A DNA stretch of 64,000 nucleotides, from assembly GCF_028623165.1 (NCBI RefSeq), contig NZ_CP117768.1:930001-994000 (forward strand), written 5' to 3'. The notes below the pieces were generated by a model that was given only the letters and a program-made list of their open reading frames with translations, had not been told where the DNA came from and did not search any database. Below, piece by piece: positions 44,050 to 51,800 of this stretch (within the stretch, counting starts at the first letter, position 1; each line of letters opens with the position of its first letter). This DNA comes from Nostoc sp. UHCC 0926. Its GTDB lineage: Bacteria; Cyanobacteriota; Cyanobacteriia; Cyanobacteriales; Nostocaceae. Both the position numbers and the translations under genes were made by a program.

Positions 44050-44301
44050 CCACCTCTGAACACCAACTGTCGAGCAAAAAGAGCGATCGTTCCACCTCTG
44101 AACACCAACTGTCGAGCAAAAAGAGCGATCGCTCCACCTTTTTACACCAATTGCCGAGCAAAAAGAGCGATCGCTCCACCTTTTTACACCAATTGCCGAG
44201 CAAAAAGAGCGATCGCTCCATCTTTGAACACGAACTGTCGAGCAAAAAGGGCGATCGTTCCACCTCTGAACACCAACTGTCGAGCAAAAACAGCGATCGC
44301 T
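44050..44301. repeat. 42-bp tandem repeat (minisatellite), six full copies
   Basis: Six head-to-tail units of exactly 42 bp (starts 44050, 44092, 44134, 44176, 44218, 44260), each ending in GCGATCG(C/T)T, plus a decayed seventh to about 44360. Units 3 and 4 are identical; others differ at a few bases. There are no spacers, so it is not a CRISPR. Frames open through it on both strands only because 42 is a multiple of 3. Confidence 0.9.
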
Positions 44302-44393
44302 CCACCTCACAACTGGAAGCTTGTACCAAAGAACACCAATTGTCGAGTCAAAAAGGCGTAAGCGTAGCCCGTTGAAGACACAAGCCGCTATGT

Positions 44394-44433
44394 GTCTGTG
44401 CTTTGTTTGTTTATATTTGGTTTGCGATCGCTT
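44394..44433. repeat. 40-bp direct repeat, left copy, flanking the retropepsin cassette
   Basis: Identical over 40 bp to 45396-45435 (starts GTCTGTGCTTTGTTTG, ends GCGATCGCTT). The preceding eight or so bases also match with two differences. Confidence 0.9.
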
Positions 44434-44450
44434 GTTGTTAACGATGCGAT

Positions 44451-44480
44451 GCCTGCGGCGGACTACGCCTACGCCATAAA
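44451..44480. repeat. Small dispersed repeat (GCGATGCCTGCGGC type)
   Basis: Near copy of 12413-12442, starting GCGATGCCTGCGGCGGAC. Confidence 0.65.
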
Positions 44481-44546
44481 CTTTGCAACCACCTTATATT
44501 AGTTGTGAAAATATAAAAAGTATTTAGTCATTATCTTCAACTTGAT

Positions 44547-44765
44547 ATGAGCGTAGCAGATTTATTCCCAACCTTGCACAACCTATCTCGTGCAGATAAA
44601 CTCAAGGTCATGCAGTTTTTAGTTCAAGAACTAGCGACTGAAGAAGAAGCATTATCGCTACAGCCAGGAGTCACTTATCATGTGTGGTCTCCCTATAATT
44701 CCCATGAAGCTGCTAATAAACTAGCTGTACTGCTAGAAGAAGACAGACAGGTAAACGATGCTTAA
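44547..44765 (+). CDS. Small protein upstream of the retropepsin-like gene
   Basis: A 72-residue protein, MSVADLFPTLHNLSRADKLK onward. The N-terminal helix-turn (LSRADKLKVMQFLVQELATE) resembles small cyanobacterial partner or antitoxin-like proteins; the centre is TYHVWSPYNSHEAANKLAVL. It has no enzymatic motif. Its end overlaps the start of the aspartic-protease gene by 8 bases, so the two are translationally coupled. The pair sits between 40-bp direct repeats. A toxin-antitoxin-like relation is only a guess. Confidence 0.7.
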   Translation: MSVADLFPTLHNLSRADKLKVMQFLVQELATEEEALSLQPGVTYHVWSPYNSHEAANKLAVLLEEDRQVNDA

Positions 44766-45174
44766 TTCACAAAGATTCCCCTTCGTTGAAAGTCGTGATG
44801 TGTTCGGGGATATCGATGCAGTACCAATATTAGCTCTGACGTTAAACTACAAAAATTCTATCGTCAACGTTTCAGGGTTATTGGATACTGGAGCTAGTAT
44901 TAATGTTTTACCTTACAGTGTTGGTATTCAGTTAGGGGCAGCTTGGCAAGAACTAACAACCTCAGTGCAACTGGCTGGAAATCTAGCACCAGTTGAAGCA
45001 AAAGGGTTAGTTGTATCTGCTCAAATAGCCAGTTTTGCACCAGTGCGATTGGTATTTGCTTGGAGTCTCACGGATGATGTGCCGTTACTTTTAGGACGCA
45101 TGAATTTTTTCTTGGAATTCGATGTCTGTTTTTATCGTTCGCAGATGGCTTTTGAACTGTCTCCTAAGTCGTAA
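44758..45174 (+). CDS. Retropepsin-like aspartic protease domain protein
   Basis: A 138-residue protein with the single-lobe retropepsin pattern: GLLDTGASINVLP (catalytic Asp-Thr-Gly-Ala) preceded by a hydrophobic strand (NSIVNVSGL), and the second conserved block VPLLLGRMNFFLEF (the LLGRxxFF form of the usual hydrophobic-Gly motif). Such proteins act as homodimers with one Asp from each. There is no signal peptide or membrane helix, so it is cytoplasmic. The ATG overlaps the upstream small gene by 8 bases. Proteolytic target unknown; a non-catalytic binding role is possible. Confidence 0.8.
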   Translation: MLNSQRFPFVESRDVFGDIDAVPILALTLNYKNSIVNVSGLLDTGASINVLPYSVGIQLGAAWQELTTSVQLAGNLAPVEAKGLVVSAQIASFAPVRLVFAWSLTDDVPLLLGRMNFFLEFDVCFYRSQMAFELSPKS

Positions 45175-45207
45175 GATTGAGCCAATCATGCGTCACCCAT
45201 AGCGAGT

Positions 45208-45346
45208 CATATCATGTCCGCCAAATTACCCATAAGAAAACAACCCCACCCCCAACCCCTCCCCGCAGGCGGGGAGGGGAGCTAAAGCGCAGCTTTGGCG
45301 GGGTGGGGTTCCGGGTATTATGTTTAATTGCCCGGACATCATATCA
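45208..45346. mobile_element. Palindromic MITE-like element
   Basis: Ends TCATATCATGTCCG (45208-45221) and inverted CGGACATCATATCA (45333-45346) match at 12 of 14 positions. The centre is a long GC-rich imperfect hairpin (CCCCACCC... pairing with GGGTGGGG). 139 bp, no gene. Confidence 0.65.
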
Positions 45347-45395
45347 TCGAGCGTCACAGCCCGCCTTTGACATCACTGACGACAAATGGCTACGC

Positions 45396-45435
45396 GTCTG
45401 TGCTTTGTTTGTTTATATTTGGTTTGCGATCGCTT
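45396..45435. repeat. 40-bp direct repeat, right copy, flanking the retropepsin cassette
   Basis: Identical to 44394-44433; the repeat starts are 1002 bp apart. Confidence 0.9.
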
Positions 45436-45519
45436 TGACTGGATACCATAAAAGAAAAGTGGTGACTTTTGTCAACCACTGGCGTCATTGGATATAGAAA
45501 ATCTAACCAAATCTTAAAT

Positions 45520-46560
45520 ATGAAAGTTTATAAAGAAGATTTGCAATGGGCTGCTTTGCAAGGTTTAATCTCCCCGGAACAAGTGAATGCACTTTGGGAT
45601 GCACTGTCTGAGCGTAACAGCGATCGGCCTCAATTTAATTTTGCCAATGTAGCTTTTTACTTTGGCGCGTTGATTGTGATCTCTGCTATGACTTGGTTTA
45701 TGGTACTGGCTTGGGAGTCGTTTGGCGGTGGCGGAATTTTTCTCCTAGCCAGCATTTATGCCTTTTGCTTCATCATCATGGGTAGAAGGCTGTGGTTCGA
45801 CCAAAATCTGAAAGTTCCTGGAGGACTGTTATTTACAATCGCAGTTTGCATGACTCCCCTAGCGATTTATGGACTGCAAAGATGGACGGGATTTTGGATT
45901 CAAGCCGACCCGGGAACGTATCGTGATTACTATCATTGGATCAAAGGCAGCTGGTTTTTCATGGAAGTGGGAACTATCATTGCAGCTTTAGTTGCACTCA
46001 AGTTTGTGCGGTTTCCGTTTTTGACTGCTCCCATTGCTTTTTCGCTGTACTTCATATCGATGGATTTAACACCACTGCTATTTGGTAAAACTGATTTTAA
46101 TTGGAAGCAACAAGTATTAGTTTCTATGTGGTTTGGTATCGCGTGTTTAATCGTTGCATACCTAGTCGATATTCGCACTCGCAGGCGGGATGGAGATTTT
46201 GCTTTTTGGCTGTATCTATTTGGGTTAATCCCTTTCTGGTTTAGTCTTTCTTTCATGGGAGACAACAACGAATTCCAAAAATTTATATATTGTTTGATTA
46301 ATTTAGGCTTAATGGTGCTATCGGTATTATTGAGACGAAAAGTTTTTATAGTCTTTGGGGCAATGGGTGTATTTGGATATTTTGGATACCTTGCCTCTAC
46401 AGTTTTTAATAATGCTGTACTATTTCCGATTGTGCTGACTATTCTGGGAATATTTGTGATCTATTTGGGTATTTTGTATCAACGTAACAGCCAAGCTATT
46501 GAGCGTTTCTTTGAAGGCTTACTACCAGAACAATTGAGACAAATTTTACCGAGAGATTAA
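45520..46560 (+). CDS. DUF2157 domain membrane protein
   Basis: A 346-residue protein. A soluble N-terminal helix pair (EDLQWAALQGLISPEQVNAL, WDALSERNSD) is the DUF2157 start, followed by about nine or ten membrane helices beginning at about residue 45 (NVAFYFGALIVISAMTWF). The family has no known activity. ATG 45520 begins MKVYKEDL; an ATG at 45469 in frame lies in the flanking sequence and is rejected. It follows the right-hand 40-bp repeat. Confidence 0.8.
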   Translation: MKVYKEDLQWAALQGLISPEQVNALWDALSERNSDRPQFNFANVAFYFGALIVISAMTWFMVLAWESFGGGGIFLLASIYAFCFIIMGRRLWFDQNLKVPGGLLFTIAVCMTPLAIYGLQRWTGFWIQADPGTYRDYYHWIKGSWFFMEVGTIIAALVALKFVRFPFLTAPIAFSLYFISMDLTPLLFGKTDFNWKQQVLVSMWFGIACLIVAYLVDIRTRRRDGDFAFWLYLFGLIPFWFSLSFMGDNNEFQKFIYCLINLGLMVLSVLLRRKVFIVFGAMGVFGYFGYLASTVFNNAVLFPIVLTILGIFVIYLGILYQRNSQAIERFFEGLLPEQLRQILPRD

Positions 46561-46692
46561 GAGGTAACTAAAAAAGATGTGGGGGCGCCAAGAGGCAAAC
46601 AGGGATATCCCTGTGTCCCCTTCAAGCATTAGCTCTATTACAATACAGATGTCCACTGTGCTGTCTATCCACGTAAATCCAGAAGATAATCG

Positions 46693-47739
46693 ATGAGTAA
46701 TCAACTACAAGACTACAATCCTAGCGGCGTAGGTGAAATAAATGGCAACCTCTTAGGTTTGCCCTGCGATTACGAGTCTGCAAACTTGATTGTCTTTGGT
46801 GTGCCTTGGGAAGTCACTGTTTCCTATGGTGCAGGCACAGCTAACGGCCCACAGAGAATTCTAGATGCTTCGACTCAACTAGATTTGTTCGATTTCGATA
46901 ACCCTAATGGTTGGAAGCAGGGAATTTTTATGGTGGAAATTCCCCAGGATATTTTAGAGAAGAATACATACTACCGCGCCTTGGCAGCAAAAATTATCGA
47001 GCGATTAGCCCAAGGGAAACAACTCTCTGATACACCAGATTTAACACCTGTGCTGACAGAAATTAATCAGGCTTGTCAACAGGTTAATCAATGGCTGTTT
47101 GAAAATTGTCAACAAGCAATTAACAATGGTAAGCGAGTTGCAGTCATTGGTGGAGATCACAGTTCGCCGTTAGGCTATTTTCAAGCATTAGCGGCTAAAT
47201 ACGCAAACTATGGCATTTTGCACATAGATGCCCACGCAGATTTACGCGATGCCTATGAGGGATTTGAGTTTTCCCATGCGTCTATTATGTTTAATGCGAT
47301 GAAAATACCGCAAATTTCCAAGCTAGTGCAGGTGGGTTTGCGTGATATTAGTCATGATGAAGTGCAAATGATTGACCAATCTAGCGATCGCATTATTGCA
47401 TATTACGACCCAGCCATTAAGCAAAAGCTTTACTCTGGAACAACTTGGATTGATTTATGCCGAGAAATTATCAGTCATTTACCTGAGTCTGTTTACATTA
47501 GCTTTGATGCAGATGGTCTAGATCCAAAACTCTGTCCCAGTACAGGTACTCCTGTTCCAGGTGGGTTGGAATTAGAGCAGACTTTTTGTCTGTTCCGAGA
47601 ATTGGTAAATAGTGGGAGAAAAATTATTGGCTTTGATATCTGCGAAGTCGGTGATGCTGAGTGGGATGGTAATGTTGGAGCGCGGGTAGTTTACAAGCTG
47701 GCAAACTTGATGGATTTGTCTCATACCAATTCTCCCTAA
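46693..47739 (+). CDS. Ureohydrolase (arginase/agmatinase family)
   Basis: A 348-residue binuclear metal hydrolase. GGDHS at 153-157, DAHAD at 179-183 and FDADGLDP at 271-278 supply the metal-binding His and Asp residues. These enzymes cleave a guanidino group to urea. In cyanobacteria candidates are agmatinase (SpeB) and the Ni-dependent guanidine hydrolase GdmH (Sll1077-like). The inserted segment at about 85-145 makes it longer than classical agmatinase, so GdmH is a real alternative. I saw no guanidine riboswitch upstream. A palindrome, ACAGGGATATCCCTGT, near 46600 precedes the gene. Confidence 0.85.
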   Translation: MSNQLQDYNPSGVGEINGNLLGLPCDYESANLIVFGVPWEVTVSYGAGTANGPQRILDASTQLDLFDFDNPNGWKQGIFMVEIPQDILEKNTYYRALAAKIIERLAQGKQLSDTPDLTPVLTEINQACQQVNQWLFENCQQAINNGKRVAVIGGDHSSPLGYFQALAAKYANYGILHIDAHADLRDAYEGFEFSHASIMFNAMKIPQISKLVQVGLRDISHDEVQMIDQSSDRIIAYYDPAIKQKLYSGTTWIDLCREIISHLPESVYISFDADGLDPKLCPSTGTPVPGGLELEQTFCLFRELVNSGRKIIGFDICEVGDAEWDGNVGARVVYKLANLMDLSHTNSP

Positions 47740-47799
47740 ACTTGCACTTAATGATTATTCCTTCTTCCTTGGCGTATTTGGCGTACTTGGTGAACCAGC

Positions 47800-47915
47800 G
47801 CTGTAGGCGGGTTTCCCGCCGTAGGCGACTGGTGTTAGCGCAGCGTTAGCGAGTCTTCTCCCAAAGGGAGACGCTTTAGCGCAACGAGCGTCACCCGAAG
47901 GGCGGTTCGTTTAAT
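47800..47915. repeat. GC-rich small dispersed repeat cluster
   Basis: Short inverted repeats (GGCGGGTTTCCCGCC at 47807-47821; TCTCCCAAAGGGAGA at 47856-47870) with GTTAGCGCAGCGTTAGCG. Shares pieces with 8203-8320 and 14040-14180. Confidence 0.6.
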
Positions 47916-48040
47916 AAAAATTAAGTGCATCTTCATAGCGAATTGGTATCAGTAGAAAATATATCGTAATTTGTAGTTGGAAGACGAATAGTGGAGTAAT
48001 CATACAAATACGTTGGTAGGGACACAGCATTGCTCATGCA

Positions 48041-48318
48041 TGTCAACTTAACGTAAAAGCAAGCCTGCCTAGAAAAAGCTTTTAGAGGTGTCTCGAAAAG
48101 AAGTCTCCGACTGGGAATGCCTAATCAGAGGCTCCGCCTCAAGACTAGCGGCAGAGCCGCAATGAAAGAGCATTTCCAGCCAGAGGCTGGAAACGAGATT
48201 TTAAAGGGTTTTAGCTTACAGCAGAATTCAAGTATTTGAACCACATCTGTCGTAGGGGCGCAAGGCCTTGCGCCCCTACCGCGTGGTCTATTTACCTGAA
48301 AATAGCTGTAAGTTGACA
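48041..48318. mobile_element. MITE with TGTCAACTTAA ends, split by a nested element
   Basis: The left end TGTCAACTTAACG (48041-48053) and right end (AGTTGACA, 48311-48318) match the ends of 37203-37389. The inner hairpins GCGGCAGAGCCGC and TTTCCAGCC/GGCTGGAAA are present. The right part is interrupted by a 90-bp insert (48219-48308). Confidence 0.85.
48219..48308. mobile_element. Small palindromic element inserted in a MITE, TA target duplication
   Basis: Starts CAGC and ends GCTG, flanked by TA at 48217-48218 and 48309-48310. Removing it with one TA restores GCTTAAGTTGACA, as seen in the copy at 30448-30460. It carries a perfect 26-bp palindrome (48253-48278) shared with 33577-33602. Confidence 0.85.
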
Positions 48319-48574
48319 TTTTTTCTGCTTTTACTGGGCGTGAGAATACTACGTTTTTTGAGAGGCAACCGTCAGTTGCCTCTAACTTCGCCCTCTAATA
48401 ATAATTATTATTACTATGAGAGTGAATATTTAATTTTCTGAAAGTTCTATGTAATTGCGGTCTTGGTGCATTCCCCTGTTATCCAGGTTCGTCAATATTT
48501 AGATGTGTTTACCTTACTCATGAATAGCCTAGGCTTTTAATCTCTATTTTCATAACTATGAATTATGAATTACT

Positions 48575-50179
48575 TCAATCATCTTCTAGCTTCAGCAATT
48601 GTTCATCAAGAGTCTGTATCCGCCCGCGCACAATTTCTTCTGAGAGAATTCGCTTCCGCATTGCTTCATTGAGCGCTCCTTTTTCTGCCAGCAGTAGACG
48701 CCGACGAATGGCATCAAGTTTACTGCTGTTGCCACTTTTGCCTGACAACTCATCAGGACGACGATTAAAAAGTTCCCGCAGTATCTTTTCTGCACCAGCA
48801 ATTCGTACCTGATAAGCTGAACGCATCTCTTCATAAACGGCTTTTGGTAACACCCCTGATTTCAACAAGCTATCTAATTCATCCTGTGCTGCCTTACCTG
48901 TCATCAACTGGGCTTGTAATTCTTCAACCTGTTGTTGAGCTTCTGAAAATTTAGATAATTTTAAACGTTTTACCACCCAAGGCAAACTTAAACCCTGTGC
49001 GACTAATGACACCAGCACACTGCCGAAGACTATAGCAATGAGGACTTCTCGCCCTGGTAATGTAGTGGGTAAGCTCAATGCCAGAGCCATTGAGAGTGAA
49101 CCTTTGATGTTGCCTAAAAACAGTAAATGTTGCCAGCGCAGGGGAATTGGGCGGTCAAACCAACGAACCACTGCTAGCAGTGGATAGACCGTAAGAACTC
49201 GCCCGACTTGATAAGCCAAAACTGCAAGTAGAATTGCAGGTAAAGTCCTCCAGAGCGTTACCAGGTTTATTTGTACACCAATCAGCAGAAAAATAAAGGT
49301 GTTGACAGTAAAACTGGCATATTCCCAGAAACTCAATAAGGTGATGCGACTAGAAGCAGAAGTATTGCCAGAAAGCCCTAAATTCCCGAAAATTAATCCA
49401 GCTACAACTACGGCGACAGCACCTGATACATCTAGAAATTCTCCAGCCTGGAAAGTGCCTAATGCAACTGCTACCGTCAGTAATAGACTGCTAAGGGGAT
49501 CATCCAAACGGGCGAAAACAGGTATGCTCAAGTAGCCTAAGACTAACCCCACCAGGCAGCCTCCTAGAGAGATAAATAGGAATTGTTGGATTCCCTGTAG
49601 TAAGGTGAGTGAACCTGTCGAATATACTTGCAAAACCAGGTTGAACGTAACTAGGGCAGCAGCATCGTTAAATAGGGTTTCTCCTTCAACGATGGTGGAA
49701 AGCCGGGAGGGCACCGGTATTTCCTTAAAGATGGCAATCATTGAAACTGTATCAGTATTTGCCAGCATTACTCCTACAAATAAGGCAGGTATCCAACTCA
49801 GTCCCAGCCCAAATTTCAACAGGATGGCAATAATACCACTGGAAAGCACAGCCCCTGGCCCAGCTAGAAGGGCAATTGGTTTAAAGGTGCTGCGTAGGCG
49901 GCTGACATCTGTATTAATACCAGCTTCAAAGAGGAGAATTGGCAGGAAAAGATTCAAAACAAGGGTTGGATTTAAACCTATCGGACGAGATAATAGCTCA
50001 GTGATCGGCAGACCGGCTAATACTAAACCCATAACATAAGGGATTCGCAACCGCCGGGACAGCAGAGCTACACCTGTAGCAACAAGCAAGAGAATAATTG
50101 AAACTTTGACTAATTCTGTAACATCCACTATTACGTTTTGGAAAGTTATTTTGACTTGACTGATAGATTCTCTCCTCAT
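48575..50179 (-). CDS. Cation/proton antiporter (CPA1, NhaP type)
   Basis: A 534-residue protein with about 12-13 membrane helices. RIPYVMGLVLAGLPI, LPILLFEAGINTDV, MLANTDTVSMIAIFKE and VEGETLFNDAAALVTFNLVL are the CPA1 signature blocks; the FND motif holds the ion-binding Asp. It exchanges Na+ (or K+) for H+. The last 130 residues are a cytoplasmic coiled-coil tail (QQVEELQAQLMTG, LRELFNRRPDE, GRIQTLDEQLLKLEDD), likely regulatory. The start at ATG 50179 is uncertain: the first membrane helix begins near residue 22, and a GTG downstream could also serve. Monocistronic. Confidence 0.9.
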   Translation of the reverse strand: MRRESISQVKITFQNVIVDVTELVKVSIILLLVATGVALLSRRLRIPYVMGLVLAGLPITELLSRPIGLNPTLVLNLFLPILLFEAGINTDVSRLRSTFKPIALLAGPGAVLSSGIIAILLKFGLGLSWIPALFVGVMLANTDTVSMIAIFKEIPVPSRLSTIVEGETLFNDAAALVTFNLVLQVYSTGSLTLLQGIQQFLFISLGGCLVGLVLGYLSIPVFARLDDPLSSLLLTVAVALGTFQAGEFLDVSGAVAVVVAGLIFGNLGLSGNTSASSRITLLSFWEYASFTVNTFIFLLIGVQINLVTLWRTLPAILLAVLAYQVGRVLTVYPLLAVVRWFDRPIPLRWQHLLFLGNIKGSLSMALALSLPTTLPGREVLIAIVFGSVLVSLVAQGLSLPWVVKRLKLSKFSEAQQQVEELQAQLMTGKAAQDELDSLLKSGVLPKAVYEEMRSAYQVRIAGAEKILRELFNRRPDELSGKSGNSSKLDAIRRRLLLAEKGALNEAMRKRILSEEIVRGRIQTLDEQLLKLEDD

Positions 50180-50389
50180 TCATGCCAAATTAGCAAGTTC
50201 AGCGTCTGGGTTCGGAATGTCGAATTTCCTAAATCAAGAAAAAAGCGTAAAAATTTGTAGATAAATATAGACAATCTTTCCTCTAGCCCTCAGTATGTTT
50301 ACTAGGATACTATTGCTCTGTTAATATCAAACAATGATCGCGTTAATGTTTTTCAAGTCTATCGACATTCAAAAATATCGGTGAGCGCG

Positions 50390-50497
50390 ATGCCAAAAAT
50401 CGTTCTGCATCAGTGGGAAGTTTCTCCCTTTTGTAACAAGGTTCGTAAGATTCTCAAGCACAAGCATCTGTACCTGCGCTCAAATCCAATTGGCTAA
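50390..50497 (+). pseudogene. N-terminal fragment of a glutathione S-transferase
   Basis: [20 protein letters not shown] is the thioredoxin-fold start of a cyanobacterial GST, with the SPFC active-site segment. Homology ends at about codon 27 (LKHK), where a piece of another gene (ccsA) is joined in a different frame, giving a stop at 50495-50497. Confidence 0.8.
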
Positions 50498-50635
50498 TGA
50501 TGCACGTGAGCGTGATGATGCTCAGTTATGCAGCGTTGATGGTTGGTTCGCTGCTAGCGATCGCCTTTTTGATTGTGACTCGCGGTCAAAATATCCAATT
50601 ACAAGGTAGTTCTGTAGGCACTGGGGGGTATCGCT
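50470..50635 (+). pseudogene. Internal fragment of cytochrome c biogenesis protein CcsA/CcsB type
   Basis: The frame reads [20 protein letters not shown], then [17 protein letters not shown], a stretch of the CcsA haem-handling membrane protein with its WLMMHV block. It begins directly at the end of the GST fragment and decays before the radC 3' end. Both sides of the gene are missing. Confidence 0.75.
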
Positions 50636-50652
50636 TGTATAAATCTCCCAAT

Positions 50653-51384
50653 TTAATCCCCTTGTGGATGCTCATCCCACAAGGTTGTCAGTTCCCGTAA
50701 ACTTTGATGATTGCCATTGCCCAAAATCAGATGATCTAATACCGGAATGCCCAAAAGCTGCGCCCCTGCTAACAACTGACGCGTTAACTCTATATCTTCG
50801 TGGCTTGGTTCAAGGTTCCCAGAAGGATGGTTGTGAGCAACTATTACTCGCGTTGCACCTTGGCGAATAACTTCCCGAAAGATTTCACGGGGAGAGGCTA
50901 GGGTTTCGGTTGCGGTGCCAATAGTAATTACTTGCGTACCCAGCAAACGATTCTTGACATCTAACAGCACCACTGCAAAACGTTCTTTTGTTTGCCACAT
51001 CAAATCTTGACTGAGGGTAGCAGCAGCAGCAAGTGGGCTATCAATTAATGTGCCATCTAAAGGTCGAGATTGAAAGGCGCGTTTGCCCAATTCAATTGCT
51101 GCTAAGATACTTGTCGCCTTCGCTGGGCCAACACCAGAAATTTGCATCAACTCAGCGGGGGTAACTTCTCGCAGAACTACCAAAGGATCACGTTGGTGTT
51201 TGCCTAATTCGCTCAAGATATATTGTCCCAAACCCACAGCAGATAATTTTCCCGGCCCTTGACCAGTGCCTAGAAGAATTGCAATTAACTCCGCTGTGGC
51301 TAAAATTTTAGCACCGTGCGTCATTAGCCGTTCACGCGGACGCTCATTTGTAGGTAGGTCGGCAATTCTAAGGCAATAGGTCAT
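50653..51384 (-). CDS. radC: RadC-like JAB/MPN domain protein
   Basis: A 243-residue protein. The N-terminal helix-hairpin-helix region ([20 protein letters not shown]) precedes a JAB metalloprotease-like domain with the metal site in [16 protein letters not shown] (H184, H186, Asp at the end). RadC family proteins are named for DNA repair but their activity is unproven; many are linked to mobile DNA. Length and order are normal. Its 3' end abuts the ccsA remnant on the other strand. Confidence 0.93.
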   Translation of the reverse strand: MTYCLRIADLPTNERPRERLMTHGAKILATAELIAILLGTGQGPGKLSAVGLGQYILSELGKHQRDPLVVLREVTPAELMQISGVGPAKATSILAAIELGKRAFQSRPLDGTLIDSPLAAAATLSQDLMWQTKERFAVVLLDVKNRLLGTQVITIGTATETLASPREIFREVIRQGATRVIVAHNHPSGNLEPSHEDIELTRQLLAGAQLLGIPVLDHLILGNGNHQSLRELTTLWDEHPQGD

Positions 51385-51538
51385 AAACTAAGATAATCGT
51401 CACCACACATCAAACTATCCTTAGTTATCCCTTGTTTGCTCTATAAATCATCTTTATTTGAGAAAATCTTTAATCCTGGGAAATTTTATCTATTTCTGCA
51501 CATCATGTTCTCGGAAGAATAAAAGTCAATTTTTTAAC

Positions 51539-51587
51539 GAACCGCCTTCGCGCAGCGTCTCGCAGAGAAGGCGCAGAGGACGCAGAG
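51539..51587. repeat. Small dispersed repeat also found inside the DUF429 gene
   Basis: 49 bp starting GAACCGCCTTCGCGCAGCG. Its reverse complement matches 5163-5211 with two or three differences. Confidence 0.85.
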
Positions 51588-51613
51588 AGAAGAAATGCTT
51601 AACTGAACTGTAT

Positions 51614-51770
51614 TGCGTCAGGGGGTTGCTTCGCCGCAATCCAAACATCGACATCATTCGAGTCCAAGATGTAGATTTGTCGGGTAAGGATGATCCGACT
51701 ATATTAGAGTGGGCAGCCCAAGAAGATAGAAGTTTTACCCACCCATGATGTATCTATAGTTACCCATTAA
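51614..51770 (+). pseudogene. Remnant of a DUF5615 (PIN-like) toxin gene, frameshifted
   Basis: The frame reads RGLLRRNPNIDIIRVQDVDL then SGKDDPTILEWAAQEDR, the N-terminal half of DUF5615 PIN-like proteins. The next conserved piece, THDVSIVTH, appears in another frame and stops at 51768-51770. The very N-terminus (MKLLFDEN-type acidic start) is missing and an SDR lies just upstream. Clearly inactive. Confidence 0.75.
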
Positions 51771-51800
51771 ACTTACGAACGGATAGCAAAAGGTCAACCG

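Noticed and set aside
44050..44301. Possible CRISPR array
   Set aside because: Units are contiguous with no unique spacers, and no cas gene is in the window.
43995..44375. Frames encoding 14-residue repeats on both strands of the 42-bp minisatellite
   Set aside because: Open only because the unit is 42 bp; no start context or domain, and three frames are open at once.
45177..45497. 106-codon plus-strand frame
   Set aside because: It translates the palindromic element at 45208-45346 and the 40-bp direct repeat.
48125..48319. 64-codon minus-strand frame, and the similar one at 30212-30403
   Set aside because: Both are translations of the TGTCAACTTAA MITE and its hairpins.
51458..51748. 96-codon frame as an intact gene
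   Set aside because: It is an SDR fused to a DUF5615 fragment that then changes frame; only the remnant is real.
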